64,000 nucleotides of DNA, taken from Pestalotiopsis fici W106-1 (taxonomy: Eukaryota > Ascomycota > Sordariomycetes > Amphisphaeriales > Sporocadaceae). A program made the translations under genes and the position numbers. The DNA is taken from assembly GCF_000516985.1 (NCBI RefSeq), contig NW_006917091.1, positions 6,154,618 to 6,218,617 of the forward strand, written 5' to 3'. Positions 24,162-35,910 of this stretch are shown piece after piece. The notes under the pieces are model-generated. The model worked only from the letters and a program-made list of their open reading frames with translations, did no database searches and was not told the DNA's origin. Numbering within the stretch: the stretch's first letter is position 1; each line of letters begins with the position of its first letter.

Positions 24162-26165
24162 ATGAATCGACTCGATCAAATATTTGAAGAGCTGGGTATC
24201 TCTCAATACCTAGGCGCCTTCGTGGACCAAGGTTTTGACTCGTGGGAGACCATTCTAGACATCACCGAGTCCGACCTGTATGTCACATCTCATCGACACC
24301 AGCGTCCCCATTTGTGATCAATTGCTGATAGTAGACCTTCAGAGATGCGCTCGGGGTAAAGCTTGGTCATCGCAGGGTACGTATTCGTGGCATGTTTTGG
24401 AGGGAAATTCCCGCTCGCAGCGCTTCGACTGACACTGTGAGAAGAAATTGCAACGTCGAATCGCGAACCACCGCGGTCTTGCTCCTGCGGCGTCATTGGC
24501 CTCCCCAACCCGCCCCAGCATTGAAGATTCGACGACACAAGCCCCAAAAACAGTGCAACCTGAGGTAAAGGATGGTTCGGCAGCAACGAAACGTAAATAT
24601 AGAAGGCACCCCAAGGTATGTAGGCCTGGATGGTCAAGCGCACACCCACGGAATGTGAACGGTGTCGGGAGAGGAGACTAACCCGGTTCACTCTTCGTAG
24701 CCTGACGAAAATGCTCCCGAACGACCTCCCTCGGCCTATGTCTTATTTTCAAATAGTAAGTCTCATGCCATCGTCGCGTTTGCCGTCTGTTCGCACTACA
24801 ACTTAAATGGATAATCTCGGCTAACCTCGTTGCAGAGATGCGTGAGGATTTAAAAGGACAGAATCTCAGCTTTACGGAGATAGCAAAGCTCGTGGGAGAG
24901 AATTGGCAGAGCCTCGATCGTGCAGAGAAAGAACCATATGAGACGCAGGCGCAAGAGCTCAAGGACAGGTACAACAGGGATATGAACGAGTACAAGAAAA
25001 CGACCGACTACAAGCGTTACTCAGACTACTTGCACGAATTCCGAAAGCGACAGGCTGTCCATGGTAAGGCGTTTGAAAAGACACCGCACCCAGAACCATA
25101 AGTCAATGGCTAAATTGAAATATAGACGCGCACAAGAGAGCCAGAGTCGACGGAGATGGCAACAGCCGCCGAAGCGCCCCGAACGGGTTGCCTCCTACGC
25201 TCAGTACTGCCACTAGTACCACCGGCAGCAGTTCCGACAGTCATTTGGGCAGTGAGCCACCACCGACACGCCAACAGAGACTGAGTTCGATCACATCACA
25301 GTCCGACTCCCAGGTTTCTCCAGTCGTTTCATCTCTCGCTTTTCCGCGGCATTCCGATGAGGTGTCTCACTCGCCAATGTCTGTGATTCATGACGACAGG
25401 TCGAATAACCGACCAAGAGGCTTTTCCAGTCCAGCTAGCAGGGACGCACCCGAACAAACCGCGAGTAGCCACTTTGGGACGCGCCCCGGCGCTCAATCAG
25501 ACTTACCGCCTGCGGGGCATGGACTTTCCGCGCTGATGCAGCCGAGTGACATTCGTGGGACGCTTGCCCCGATGTCGCATTCTCCGGAGGCCGGCGCGTC
25601 GAGTATCATGCCTGGGCGATCCGACGACACCAGGTCTGGGCGCACATCAATCTCATCACAGTTCTGGTCTCGACCTCCCTCTTTACTTGCACAGCAGTCA
25701 TCGACGGGAAGCGTGACGTCGCTCAGCTCATTCGCTCAGCCTCGGACACCCAGCGAATCTTCACTGCCTATTCATGCTCTTCTCTCATCCAAGCCGGAGC
25801 CGCCGAGTATGCCTAGCAATCCAATGGGTCTACCTGACAGCCATATTCCCTCAAAGCCTCCAGGCCTCAATCAGCAATACCCCGGTCGCCCACCGGGCGA
25901 TCCAGTCGTCGACGGACGCCTGCCATATGTCAATGGTATGTCAAGGATCAGTAGTCGTTTGCCGCCCACAAGACTAAAGCAACCTGTCCTAGGTGTTTAT
26001 CCTCCTGGCATAGTCCCCCAGGCCCATCCTGTCGCACCCATAACCTCTTCTGCGCATCAGCCTGCCCCAACTCTTCCGAGAATAGCTGGCGGTGCAGATT
26101 CTGGTTTGGACGGCATGAGCGCTTTATTGCGCGCCAGTGACATCGTGGGACGACCGGAACCTTAG
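24162..26165 (+). CDS. SAM-domain and HMG-box protein (putative transcription regulator)
   Basis: Six exons: 24162-24277, 24343-24376 (34 nt), 24445-24615, 24701-24755, 24836-25063 and 25126-26165, giving about 547 aa. Residues 1 to about 50 form a SAM-like domain (LGISQYLGAFVDQGFDSW, then the DLDALGVKLGHRRKL end helix), split by two introns. A basic linker (KRKYRRHPK) leads to an HMG box at about 114-190 with the usual RPPSAYVLFSNKMR start, LSFTEIAKLVGENW middle and a C-terminal helix ending YSDYLHEFRKR. The remaining 350 residues are Ser/Pro-rich and probably disordered. HMG boxes bind and bend DNA; SAM domains mediate self- or partner association. A nuclear regulatory role is inference. 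Targets are unknown and I give no gene symbol. Confidence 0.88.
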
Positions 26166-27226
26166 TCGTCCTTTTGCCCATGGTATTGATGTTGTTAACT
26201 ACATTTTACAAGTCGACGCGTCTTATCATTCCTAGACGACGTCTTTCAGGACTTTTGGACTGTTTATTATTCACATGACAGCGATCTTGTTGGTTCACCA
26301 CGATTATCATTGAGCGTTTTGAGATGCCCCGTTGGCATGATCTTATGTCACGTAAATCGTTGTTCATACCCGTCTATTGTGTCGAGCTCATTTATCCTCG
26401 TCCTCATGTTCTCTTTTTTGCTTTTTTCCCCCGGAAAGGAGAAGGTTCTACTGGACTTTCCCCGGTATAGGCGTTCAGAATTTTGGTCATGGCTGTCGTG
26501 ATTTATCGGCTCGGTCGGAGAATATGGCGTTTGGTGATCATTTTTCTGGACAGAGGAGGCAATCCATCTCCAATCGAGAGATGCTTGACCTCTAGCGTTG
26601 CATGTGTCAGACCTACATTTAGTCGCCAAAGTCAAAGCACTTATGGGGTGGCTGGGATATCTCGTATTAGTGAGAGTAGTATATAGAAGGAGATCTAGGT
26701 CTTGACGTTGACCAAGAACAAAGCTCACTCATCAAGCCTCATAAGTTCTTGAAAGAGAGAAATAATGCGCAAGACAGGAAAAACAAAAAGAAGTAGTATC
26801 ATTCAGCTTAGTGTAATATATGTGCTGGTTCTAGCCAAGGTCTCATTGCATATACAAATAAAATCCATCAAACGGTGGTGATTTATAGATTGACCTCTAT
26901 TTGGGGCCGACTTTTGCCTCAAAACTACGTTTAAGACATCACAATGAATAATGAATGCTCCATTTACAAAACTGGATTGAATTGTATCCCTTCCCCCACA
27001 ATCGCGGACACACGCATGCGCAGGTGGACTTTACTTCCGCATAGATATCACTGAATCCGATGAGTCAGAAACAAACGTTACGGGGAAGTTGGGGCGGCGG
27101 AAAAGTCGGTTATTTTGAATCATCATGAATCATTATTTCGACAGTTTGCACGTAAGACTTCTTTCAACACGGATGAAAAACCAAACAAAAGCATCCCTCT
27201 CTCTGAAACCAGGGCCCCTTCTCCCT
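26166..27226. other. Convergent intergenic region
   Basis: About 1.06 kb between the 3' ends of the SAM/HMG-box gene (+) and the condensin gene (-). No gene or repeat was recognised; both 3' UTRs should lie here. Confidence 0.6.
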
Positions 27227-29949
27227 TTAGCCTTCCTCAGAGACCTCTGCATTCCAGTCTTTCCTGATATCCAACTCCATGAGCTCTGGTGTATTTTCAA
27301 TGACCAAGCCCTTTTCGTTGGCCAAATGTAACAAGCAGATGAAGCAGAAACTCGTCGAGATGTCGTCCATGACTGGCTTGGCGTATACTGATTGCAAGTC
27401 GTTCATGACGTCTGTAAATTTGAGCGTGGTATCTGCTGCCGGCGTATCCTCGACGGCTGGAGATCCCTCTGCTGGTGTAGGAGGTAGCTGATCCTAGAGG
27501 AGAATTAGCGTTTCTGATCAATTGGTTATTGAGAAATGCATGAAAAACTTACGTCGAGCTTTTCAAAGCCAATACCCTTCCATAATTCTTCTTTCAACCG
27601 CCGTACATCGACCTTCTTGGCCACGCGGGCATATTGTACATATTCGGGCCGCAGACGACGGGTAGAAGTTACCAACTGGGTGCCAAATCCACCCATAGTG
27701 AGTCCTCCATTGAGCAAGGCCGTGAAACCAGCGTTTTCGGTAATAGGCGCCTCGGCACCAGGAGAAAAGTGATCTCTTGCATCAGCAAACTCCATATCGT
27801 CGTCATCATCCAGAAGACCACCCCCAGGCAGGGGCATTTCATCGTCGAAAAAGTTGGCGTCGTAGTCGCCCTTGGGCATGGCTGTGTCGTCTTGTTCCAT
27901 ACTCTGTACTGGTTCCTTGTTCGCCCAGAAAGCCTCGTCCATTTCACCTTCAGGAATATTATCCTGGTGGCCGGTATTTCCAAACATGCCACTCTTGTTG
28001 AGGCGTCTCCGGCTGCTTAGGCGCGCCTTGGGCTTCAAGAAGAGGCTCAGGAGCTGCTTCGAATTGAAGTGTTTATCGTCGGGAAGAAGATTCCTGGTTT
28101 TTGATTTCCAATCCTTCTTGGGCATGGAAATGGCAGAGTTGCTGCTTGCTTGTGTATAGATTTGCTCTCCGAGCTTAATATCAAGAGGCGAGGCAAAATC
28201 AATCTCGAAGGGCTCCTTTTCCTTGCGCTGGCGGGTAGGCTCCGTCTTGTTGGCATCCTTGATCTTTCTGATTCTCCAGTGTTCCGGCCCAGCCCAATTC
28301 TTTTGTAGGGCTTGGTCAAAATAGCTGAGAATATCTTCATGCGTCTTGTCAGAGCCCTTACCATGAGCCATGCGCACCATATAGTCGCCGTTCTCATCGT
28401 CGAACCCTGAATTATCAGCACCCATTCCGTCCTCAGTTGGGGCGTTGTACGGGCGCATCTGTGGATCAAGCGCTGCTTCTCGAGCCCATGCCTCTCCGCC
28501 TTCACCAAAAGCGACATCTGGCACATCAAAGCCACCCATTGCTGTCATGTCGTCGAAGCCCAGAGGGTTATCGTCATCGATAAACATTCCAGACTTGTCG
28601 CCAGCAGCACGTCCGTCCTCAGTCTCATCGTCTTTGCTTTGCGTCCAATCTTCTGGGGCGCGCAGGAAGGGAATGTCCAATGATCCGGAAGGGTCTCCCA
28701 AGTCAAAGGTCTTGAGCGAAGGGCAAACATCTTGGCTGTCAAGGATACCAAGGTCCGGGAAGAATTTAGCGCCGAGTGAGCCGATATCGATCTCTACATC
28801 TTCTTCCTCTGGCTCGGGCTCCTGACCAGTCATGGTCACATCCTCTTCTATGTCCTCGAGCATCTCTTCGTCCTCCTCGGTAACATCTTCCCTACGTCGC
28901 GGCTTGATCCGCCCTGCAGCAGCATCGTCGGCATCGTCACTGCTGTCGAACACAATACGACCTTGGCCGTCGATCATGAGATGGTTCAGAAGAAGACCCT
29001 TGGCACCTCCCTCATCAAAATCTGCCGATGCCTTCTTGAAGAGGGGGTCCACAGCAAACTCGAGTTCCAGCTTCTTTAGTTGCAGAGAGGCGAACGATGG
29101 TGCAAGCGTCGCCTCAGAAGATCGTTGCTGGGAGCAGCAGTCAGCACCCAAAGCCAGTAGATGCGAACTGGCTACTCTACACTTACTCTCTTTTGTTTCT
29201 TCCTTCTAATCACATTTCCGTCTTCGTCGACTTCCTCCTCGCTTTCATCGCCATCGCCTTCTTCGCGATCCTTCTTCTTGCTATTGCTGTCGGCGAGACC
29301 ACTCAATAGCTTACCAGTCTCGGTTGCGACACTGTCGACTCTGCTGGTGTAGATCTTGACGCAACCATCTAGTGTACAACTGGCTCTCTGAAAGTTGACG
29401 CCATCGCCTTCTTTCAAAAGAGACATGTCGTGAAAGTAGTCGATCAAGGCGAAATTCCACGAGTTTGTAGCATTGATTTTATTGTCGGTAGCCATTTTCA
29501 TCCACTCCTCAAAGTTGGCGAGGATAGGCACCCGCTTCATAGGAGTGACGCTGCTCCCTCCAACGTAGAGAACCTCATCATCATCGGCAATGGTCTGCTG
29601 CCCGCGTCGCGAAGGCGTCCGCGGGTCAGAACTGGGTGATTGATCATGAAAGTCGCTTCTGCGGAAACTGGCCTTGCGCAGCGGAGTGGCTGCGGCGGCC
29701 TTCAGGTCGTTGATTTGCTTCTCATGGAGGGCTTGTCGATCCTTGGCCCGACCCTTTTTCTCGGAGTGGTCATCGTTGAGGGGAATCCTGCCAGAAAGGG
29801 TTCGTGTGTGAGTCTCATAGTTACAGATGCGCCCGAAAAGACGGGCGGGGGCTCGGCAGCGAAGTAAGTGGAAATACTCACTTGATGGGAGAGTCTCCAG
29901 CGACTCTGCTGCCAACGCTCTGGCGCGCCCTTTGTGCGACGCGAGGCAT
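27227..29949 (-). CDS. BRN1: Condensin complex kleisin subunit Brn1/Cnd2/Barren (subunit 2)
   Basis: Four exons on the minus strand: 29949-29882, 29787-29187, 29127-27553 and 27493-27227, giving about 836 aa. Introns are 94, 59 and 59 nt and keep frame. Diagnostic stretches are the N-terminal NFEEWMKMATDNKINATNSW, then YFHDMSLLKEGDGVNFQRAS, then LAPSFASLQLKKLELEF with DPLFKKASADFDEGGAKGLL, acidic middle blocks, and the C-terminal winged-helix end carrying MDDISTSFCFICLLHLANE. All are typical of barren-family kleisins, and the length fits. As the kleisin, it bridges the Smc2/Smc4 heads and recruits the HEAT subunits to compact mitotic chromosomes. The last exon is needed for the Smc-binding C-terminus. 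Its start lies about 1.5 kb from the start of the divergent exchanger gene. Confidence 0.96.
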
Positions 29950-31442
29950 GATGGCAGGCGTTGTGTGTCGTCTGTTGGAGGTTCAATGTGTGATGATGGT
30001 GATGTTCAAGCAGAATGTCGGTAGTGACTGCTTGGTAGGCGCGAATCTGCAGTAAACAAAACTGCCCAAGGAGTTGTTTGGTTTGGGGCCAAAAAGGGTT
30101 TAGTCTGGCGGAATTGGCGGGGTGAGTTTCCACTGTCCAGTTCCTTTTGGGCCTTTCACCGCAAAACTGCCATTCTAAAAAAACCTACGTTATTTTAAGA
30201 CACACCTCTGTCTACCTTATTTGACTTCAATTCATGTTACACTGGAAGTGCCCTGAAAAGCACATGGCAAGTGCATGTTCCAACCACCACTAATATACAA
30301 TGGGGGGTGGGTGAGGTCTGTTTGGATTCGACTACTTTTGGCGGTGCTATTGCTAAGGGTAACCATGTAACTATCTAGGCAGTGGTGAATAATGTGCAGA
30401 GTTAGTTCTCTGTGTATCTATCTACCTGATGGTGTATCTATTGCTTTTTGGGTACCGGTTCCGGACATGCGCGCATTGAAAGGAGCACCAGAATGATACT
30501 GCCCATCTGAGACGAGTTCTGTCGGGGTTTGTTCGAGATGATCTCATCCTGCTCATTTCTTAATTGGGTTTTGAAGTCGTGAGACATGGCCGTTGTCATT
30601 GCTGCAGAGGTTAAACGTTTGCCAAGCCAGACCATGCGTGGCAGAGCCCATCAAAAAGGTGCCACTGAATGTTCCCTGTCAAAACCTGTTCTGTCTGCAA
30701 ACTTGGGAAAATTGCCGCTAGAAGGCAGCAGTGCTAGTTATTAGCTATCTACCTGTAATAAACCCAGCAGCCATTGATTGCCAGCCAGCTTTACCACAGT
30801 TACTGGGATGTATCTGACGTGCAAGCGCAATGGAAAATCGTCGTCACCTGTGACTTGGCATCCCATCTCCAGAGAGAACGGGAAGGAGGCCTCGGCTTTT
30901 AGCCCATTTTGCATGCCCAATAAACCTATTACCTAGCTGCTACGTACTTATTACTTCTCTTTATTCACCCAATTGTCGAATCTCACGTCCAGCTTTCATT
31001 TAATATCTCTCTTTCTATCAACCTTAGCTAATCGGTGTTACTGTCACCTATCTGTTCTTTCTCCCCTTCCGACAGAAAGTCCGTCTATTTACTACTCTCT
31101 GTCCAGGCAAGATAGCTCACACATTGGCGGATCGAGTGCTTTGGAGTAGCGCAGGTTTTCCCCAGGTATGGGTGGTCAAACTTGGATATATCAGCAATAA
31201 ACATTCCTTTTGTTGATCTTATCCCTGCCTTCTGCTGGCCTCCACACCCCGCAAAGAAGACCTGCATTGGTTGCATAAACACCCAACGGCATACTGTCTG
31301 TGTATATATCGGTCCAGATGCAAGATTGATTGATTGCAGCATTTTTCTTCTCCCCCCAAGAATCATCAAGCAGTCAATCGGAACTTGCCCACGAGGTCGG
31401 GAGCTCGGTCTATGGCAAGCCAGGTTACACCGTCTTGCCACG
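29950..31442. other. Divergent promoter region, condensin and exchanger
   Basis: About 1.5 kb between two divergent starts. The exchanger reading frame stays open upstream of 31443 to about 31182, but the extra residues look like translated leader (Cys-rich, no family similarity), so I treat 31182-31442 as 5' UTR. No other feature was recognised. Confidence 0.55.
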
Positions 31443-34433
31443 ATGCCTGGCGCCGCGACCAAGAGACGACGAGCGTATAGCTCAAGGCCTTTTTACTCCA
31501 TCGCTTTTGTTCTCGCTCTCATTCTTGTCCACGTCTTGTTCGTACGAGGACCGGTATCCTCAAGGCAGCGACATGATGGTGATGAGCCGCTGCTATCGGC
31601 GAGATCCGCCGAGGATTGCCGCTTGGTCCACCAGGCCGAGGACAAATGCGCATTTGTCCTGCGGAATTGTCGCGACGATGAGGCTGGCCTGATTCAGTAT
31701 CTTTCCCTCTACTACTGCACCCTGGGCACTGCAAAGCCCATTGCATTCATCGTTCTCATTACCTGGCTATGCTTGCTGTTCAGTACCATTGGCATCGCGG
31801 CCAGTGATTTCTTCAGTGTCAACCTCAGCACCATTGCCACCATCTTGGGACTGAGCCAGAGTCTAGCTGGCGTGACTTTTCTAGCCTTTGGCAATGGATC
31901 TCCCGACGTCTTCAGTACGTTTGCCGCCATGGGCTCCAACAGCGGCAGTATGGCTGTGGGCGAGCTCCTGGGCGCTGCGGGCTTCATCACGGCCGTTGTT
32001 GCTGGATCCATGGCTCTCGTCAGAGAGTTCAAAGTCAGTAGAAACACGTTTGTCCGCGACATTCTGTTCTTCATCGTCGCCGTCGCCTTTACCTTTTACT
32101 TCATCTGGGATGAGAGAATCAAACTATGGGAATGCTGCACCATGATTGCATTTTATGCATTCTATGTCATATTCGTCGTTGCTTGGCATTGGTACGGGAA
32201 AAAGATCAAGGCTCGCAGAGCACGTGAGACGGCATCGCGTAGTCATTTTTTGGCCTCCCGGAGCCAACAGGCAAGCGACGAGCTTGAACCTTACCGGGAC
32301 GAGCCAGATGACGACGAAGCTGGGCCTGGGTCTCACCACGGGGGATCTGTTGTCGACATTGATGTTTTGGATCAAGGCCCAAGAATTGAGGTTGGAGAAG
32401 CTGACTCGGAGGATGCCGACGATGAGCGTAATCAGCACATTGCCGCTGAAGTCACGAGCAGCATGAGGGTAAATCGGCCGAGAGGAAGACGCGCCACAAC
32501 AACGATCACCGCGATCCGGCCCAGTCTGCTTGGCGCGCTCGAGTTCAGGGCAGTCCTGGCCTCACTCTCACAGGAACGAAATATGCGCATGGCGCCAATT
32601 TCAGTGAGAAGTTATTCGGCGGATAGGATTGCTGTTGACAGTGCTGCAAGCGGTGTCGCCGCCGTAGGTGGCCCAGCCAGCGCTCAGTCTGTTCAAGGCA
32701 CCGGCGCGACGGAGCCCACAAACAGGGTGAGGTCGCGTTCTTCTGGCGCCATACCATCCATCATGGACGAGGACTTGGTCATGGCGTCGCCCAGGTCAGA
32801 CACCAACGAAACACGAACATCAAGCGTCCCGCCGCACATCGTGGGAGGAAGACTTGCCCCGCCCCCAACAGACTCGACTGGTGGCCTCGCGCTGGACCAT
32901 CAAAGCAACGCATCACAGCGCCAGCACTTGTTGGGTGGGGGCTTACAGCTTCAGATTCCCAGCCCGAGTCCTCCAGGTAGTCATGATTCCACCCCGGCAG
33001 GCTCTCCCTTCCCACAATACACGGACACACCCATGCTGATGACGCCAAATGTCATGCAGTCATCTGTGCCTACGTTACCCACTCCTGGTGTGGAGCGACA
33101 TTCACCCTTCGACGACCTGCAGATTACTGAAGCCTCAAGGCCAGTAAGGTGGTGGCCATATCGATTTTTGCCTGACCCTTATATGCTTATACGCACTCTA
33201 TTCCCAACTTTGCAGGACTGGGCAAATAAATCCGCTTGGGACAAGCTGGTAAGCGCGTGGTCAGTGCCAAGTGTTTTGCTGTTGGTCATCACACTACCAG
33301 TCGTAGAAAGTGAAACTACCGATGATGATTCGGAAGACAACATTATGGATGAACCAGCTACTGGTGCGGCGCTCAATGTTGCTCCACCGGTTTCTTTCGA
33401 GCCACATGGCCTGATGGGCTCCGAGACAGAATGGCAGCAATATAGACGGCACACAAGATCACGCGCTTCGTCAGGGACCGCGTCACCAGCCGCCATCTCG
33501 TTGGTTGCCCCTGACGAGTCTCATGATTCGAGGAACACGGGTAGCACGCCTCAACATTCCGGCGAGCCTGTGATACAACTTTACAAACCTGCATCAGAGC
33601 CAAACTCAACAGCCGATGATAGTGAGGATCAAGGGTGGAATCGGTGGCTCTTGATCTTGCAGATATTTACCGGCCCAATGTTTGCTGTATTCATCGTATG
33701 GGCAAATGCGGTCGAAGATTTTGAGCAACCGGGCAAAGTTCTCGTACGCATGGTATTGGGTGCACTTGTGTTTTCCCTTGTCGTACTTGGTGTTCTCCTG
33801 GCCACCACAAACCCTGATCGTCGCCCAAAGTATCACTTCTTGTTTTGTTTTCTCGGGTTTACCATCGCTATTGCTTGGATATCTACCATTGCCGGCGAAG
33901 TTGTGGGTGTTTTGAAGGCACTTGGTGTCATTTTTGACATTTCCGAGGCAATACTCGGCCTCACAGTATTTGCCGTCGGTAATTCTGTAGGCGACCTTGT
34001 TGCTGACATTACTGTTGCTCGGCTCGGCTATCCCGTCATGGCACTGTAAGTCTCACCCTTGTGATGATGATTTAAAAGCATAGACTAACGTGTCGGCAGC
34101 GCTGCTTGTTTCGGTGGCCCTATGTTGAATATATTACTAGGCATAGGGCTCGGCGGCGCCTTTCAAATAGTGCGTTCGGCAAATCAAAAACATGCCAAGC
34201 ATCCCGACCGGCCATACGAGTACAAGACCTACCATATTCAAGTTGGCGACACGCTTCTTGTCTCAGCCATAGTACTTCTCATCACCCTTGTTGTACTCCT
34301 CATAGTGGTACCAATGAACAAATGGATGATGACGAGGAGGATTGGATGGGGATTGATAGCACTCTGGGCATTGGGCACCGTTGCAAATCTTGTAATAGAG
34401 CTGGTGGGACCAGGGAGAACAATAATTTCATGA
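31443..34433 (+). CDS. Sodium/calcium-exchanger family cation antiporter (NCKX6/Ecm27-like)
   Basis: Two exons, 31443-34045 and 34100-34433, separated by a 54-nt intron with GTAAGT donor, CTAAC branch and CAG acceptor; about 978 aa. A first hydrophobic segment (about residues 17-35) is followed by a cluster of membrane helices with alpha-1 repeat motif AFGNGSPDVFSTFAAM near residue 149. A hydrophilic, Ser/Pro- and acid-rich loop of several hundred residues follows, then a second cluster with alpha-2 motif AVGNSVGDLVADITVA near residue 843. Two pseudo-symmetric alpha repeats with GN(G/S)xxD cores are the ion-binding signature of the Ca2+/cation antiporter superfamily. The spacing and the large central loop resemble the NCKX6/NCLX and yeast Ecm27 branch. 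Ca2+/Na+ exchange at an internal membrane is expected but not shown. The start was chosen at the ATG followed by a basic N-terminus, not the upstream in-frame extension. Confidence 0.93.
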
Positions 34434-34932
34434 ACGACAGGCGGCAGTGAAGTCAAGAGTCTGTCATTTCATGTAGCACCCAGTACATATATAGAAACAT
34501 GATACCCATGATAGGAAATTAAGGCAGTAACCGATACGGCATTCGCGTGGCACTCGATACATACTTGTTGATGCTCAAGTATCAAGCTCTTTAAGAAACA
34601 TATAGCGTCGTCATCTGTGTTACGATGGCCACGTTTCAGAATGCATTACAGCTTCCTCCATCACGGCTTTGTTGTCATGGATGAATATTGAAGTCAATAC
34701 CACCTCGAACCCTGAAATTGCCACGAGGTAAAAGTGTCGTTGCGAAGCATTCTAGTCATAGATAGCCCAGCTATAAATAAGAAGAATCCTTCGTCTCTAT
34801 CCATTTCATCAAGGCAGTAAACAAGGCAGACAATAAAGAACCCAATCTTGTCTCCAAACTAGCCAAAGATTGTTTCTTACACACAATTAAACGCCAGACT
34901 AGATCCTTCCTCTTGCACCCCCAAACCTAGTC
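34434..34932. other. Short intergenic region, exchanger to small protein
   Basis: About 500 bp containing the exchanger 3' UTR and the promoter of the small hydrophilic protein gene, including a clear TATA box. Confidence 0.6.
34772..34780 (+). promoter_or_regulatory. TATA box upstream of small hydrophilic protein gene
   Basis: TATAAATAA lies 153 bp before the ATG at 34933, a usual distance if the leader is about 120 nt. A canonical TATA often marks inducible genes in fungi; that last point is general knowledge, not evidence from this locus. Confidence 0.5.
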
Positions 34933-35407
34933 ATGTCCGACGCACAGAACCGATCCCAGGGAAACTTTGTGGTCAAGGACCCCGAGGTCGCCGGCGGGGC
35001 GGCCCTCGGCAAGAATAATGACAAGATTCTAGGTCACCACGTCGTCGGGAAAAATACTGGCGGCGGCGGTAGTGGTCATGCCGTCAAGAGCGGTACCGGC
35101 GAGGCCCGCCGTCATTTGCAGCAGCGGGGAGACCAAGTTGATGATGACGATGAGTTTACTGGCCAGAAAAAGAGACAGCAGCAGCAGGACGACGACCTCG
35201 GGGGCAGCCGGGGTGGAAATGACGAGCCCGGGAGGAATCGCCAGACTGGTGAACTGGTCGCTGAGGAAGAGGAAGAATGTGGGCGTGGTAGTCAGGTAAG
35301 AGAATATTCCCTCCATTGTTTTTCATTTCCTTCTTTCTTTTCTCTTGTCTTTCACCCCTTGAACTATCCGAAATCATGATCCATAAAAACAGAGATTCCA
35401 AGACTGA
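34933..35407 (+). CDS. Small hydrophilic, Gly/Gln/Asp-rich protein of unknown function
   Basis: Proposed exons are 34933-35295 and 35393-35407 with a 97-nt intron (GTAAGA donor, AACAG acceptor), giving 125 aa ending RFQD. Without splicing the frame runs to 35379 and ends in a hydrophobic Phe-rich stretch that looks like translated intron. The protein has no membrane segment or signal peptide and is rich in Gly, Gln, Asp, Glu and charged residues (NTGGGGSGHAV, KKRQQQQDDD, VAEEEEE), so it is probably disordered. It resembles the general type of small stress or conidiation-associated fungal proteins, but I do not recognise a named family. The TATA box upstream supports a real gene. The second exon of only 15 nt is the weakest part of the model. 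Confidence 0.6.
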
Positions 35408-35910
35408 CTCTTGCGTGTTTGGTACTTTTCGGGTGATGTAGATTTAGACAAGTTTCATTCAACACGGCCGATGGCCGATAGAAGAGGATTCTGTGGATGG
35501 GCTACTTTGCTTCGATTTCGGATCTTGTTTGTGTGTTGTAGCTCAACTATAGGTCGTCGTTCCGGATGACTTTACTCTTTACAACACATTGCGGGCATCT
35601 TTGATCTTCTCATAATCCCACGCAGAATCAATCAAGCTCCTTTGACATTCCATGCGTCAAACAACAATGCTCCTGGCCCCATATCAAAAGGAAATTGTTC
35701 AAATGATTATCAAGAAAATGTGGTGTAATGTATATATATGTATTCAAATTTGAAAATTTCATCTTTATTATGAACATGAACATCGCCAGCTAGCATCGCT
35801 CAACAATTGAGAATTATTCAAAATACCACTCTAGACATTTCAAACTGTCTTGCATATTCGCCAATGTCTTCACGAAACCTGCAGAGGTTAAAACATGATA
35901 ATCATTTCCA
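35408..35910. other. Convergent intergenic region
   Basis: About 500 bp between the 3' ends of the small hydrophilic protein gene (+) and the WW/PhoD-like gene (-). It is AT-rich; nothing else was recognised. Confidence 0.6.

Noticed and set aside
31182..31442. In-frame N-terminal extension of the cation exchanger
   Set aside because: The extra 87 residues show no family similarity, are Cys-rich and do not look like a signal peptide or membrane segment. The ATG at 31443 begins a typical basic N-terminus followed by the first hydrophobic segment.
34700..34740. Possible minus-strand tRNA T-arm (GGTTCGAGG-like)
   Set aside because: No acceptor stem, D arm or anticodon arm could be built around it.
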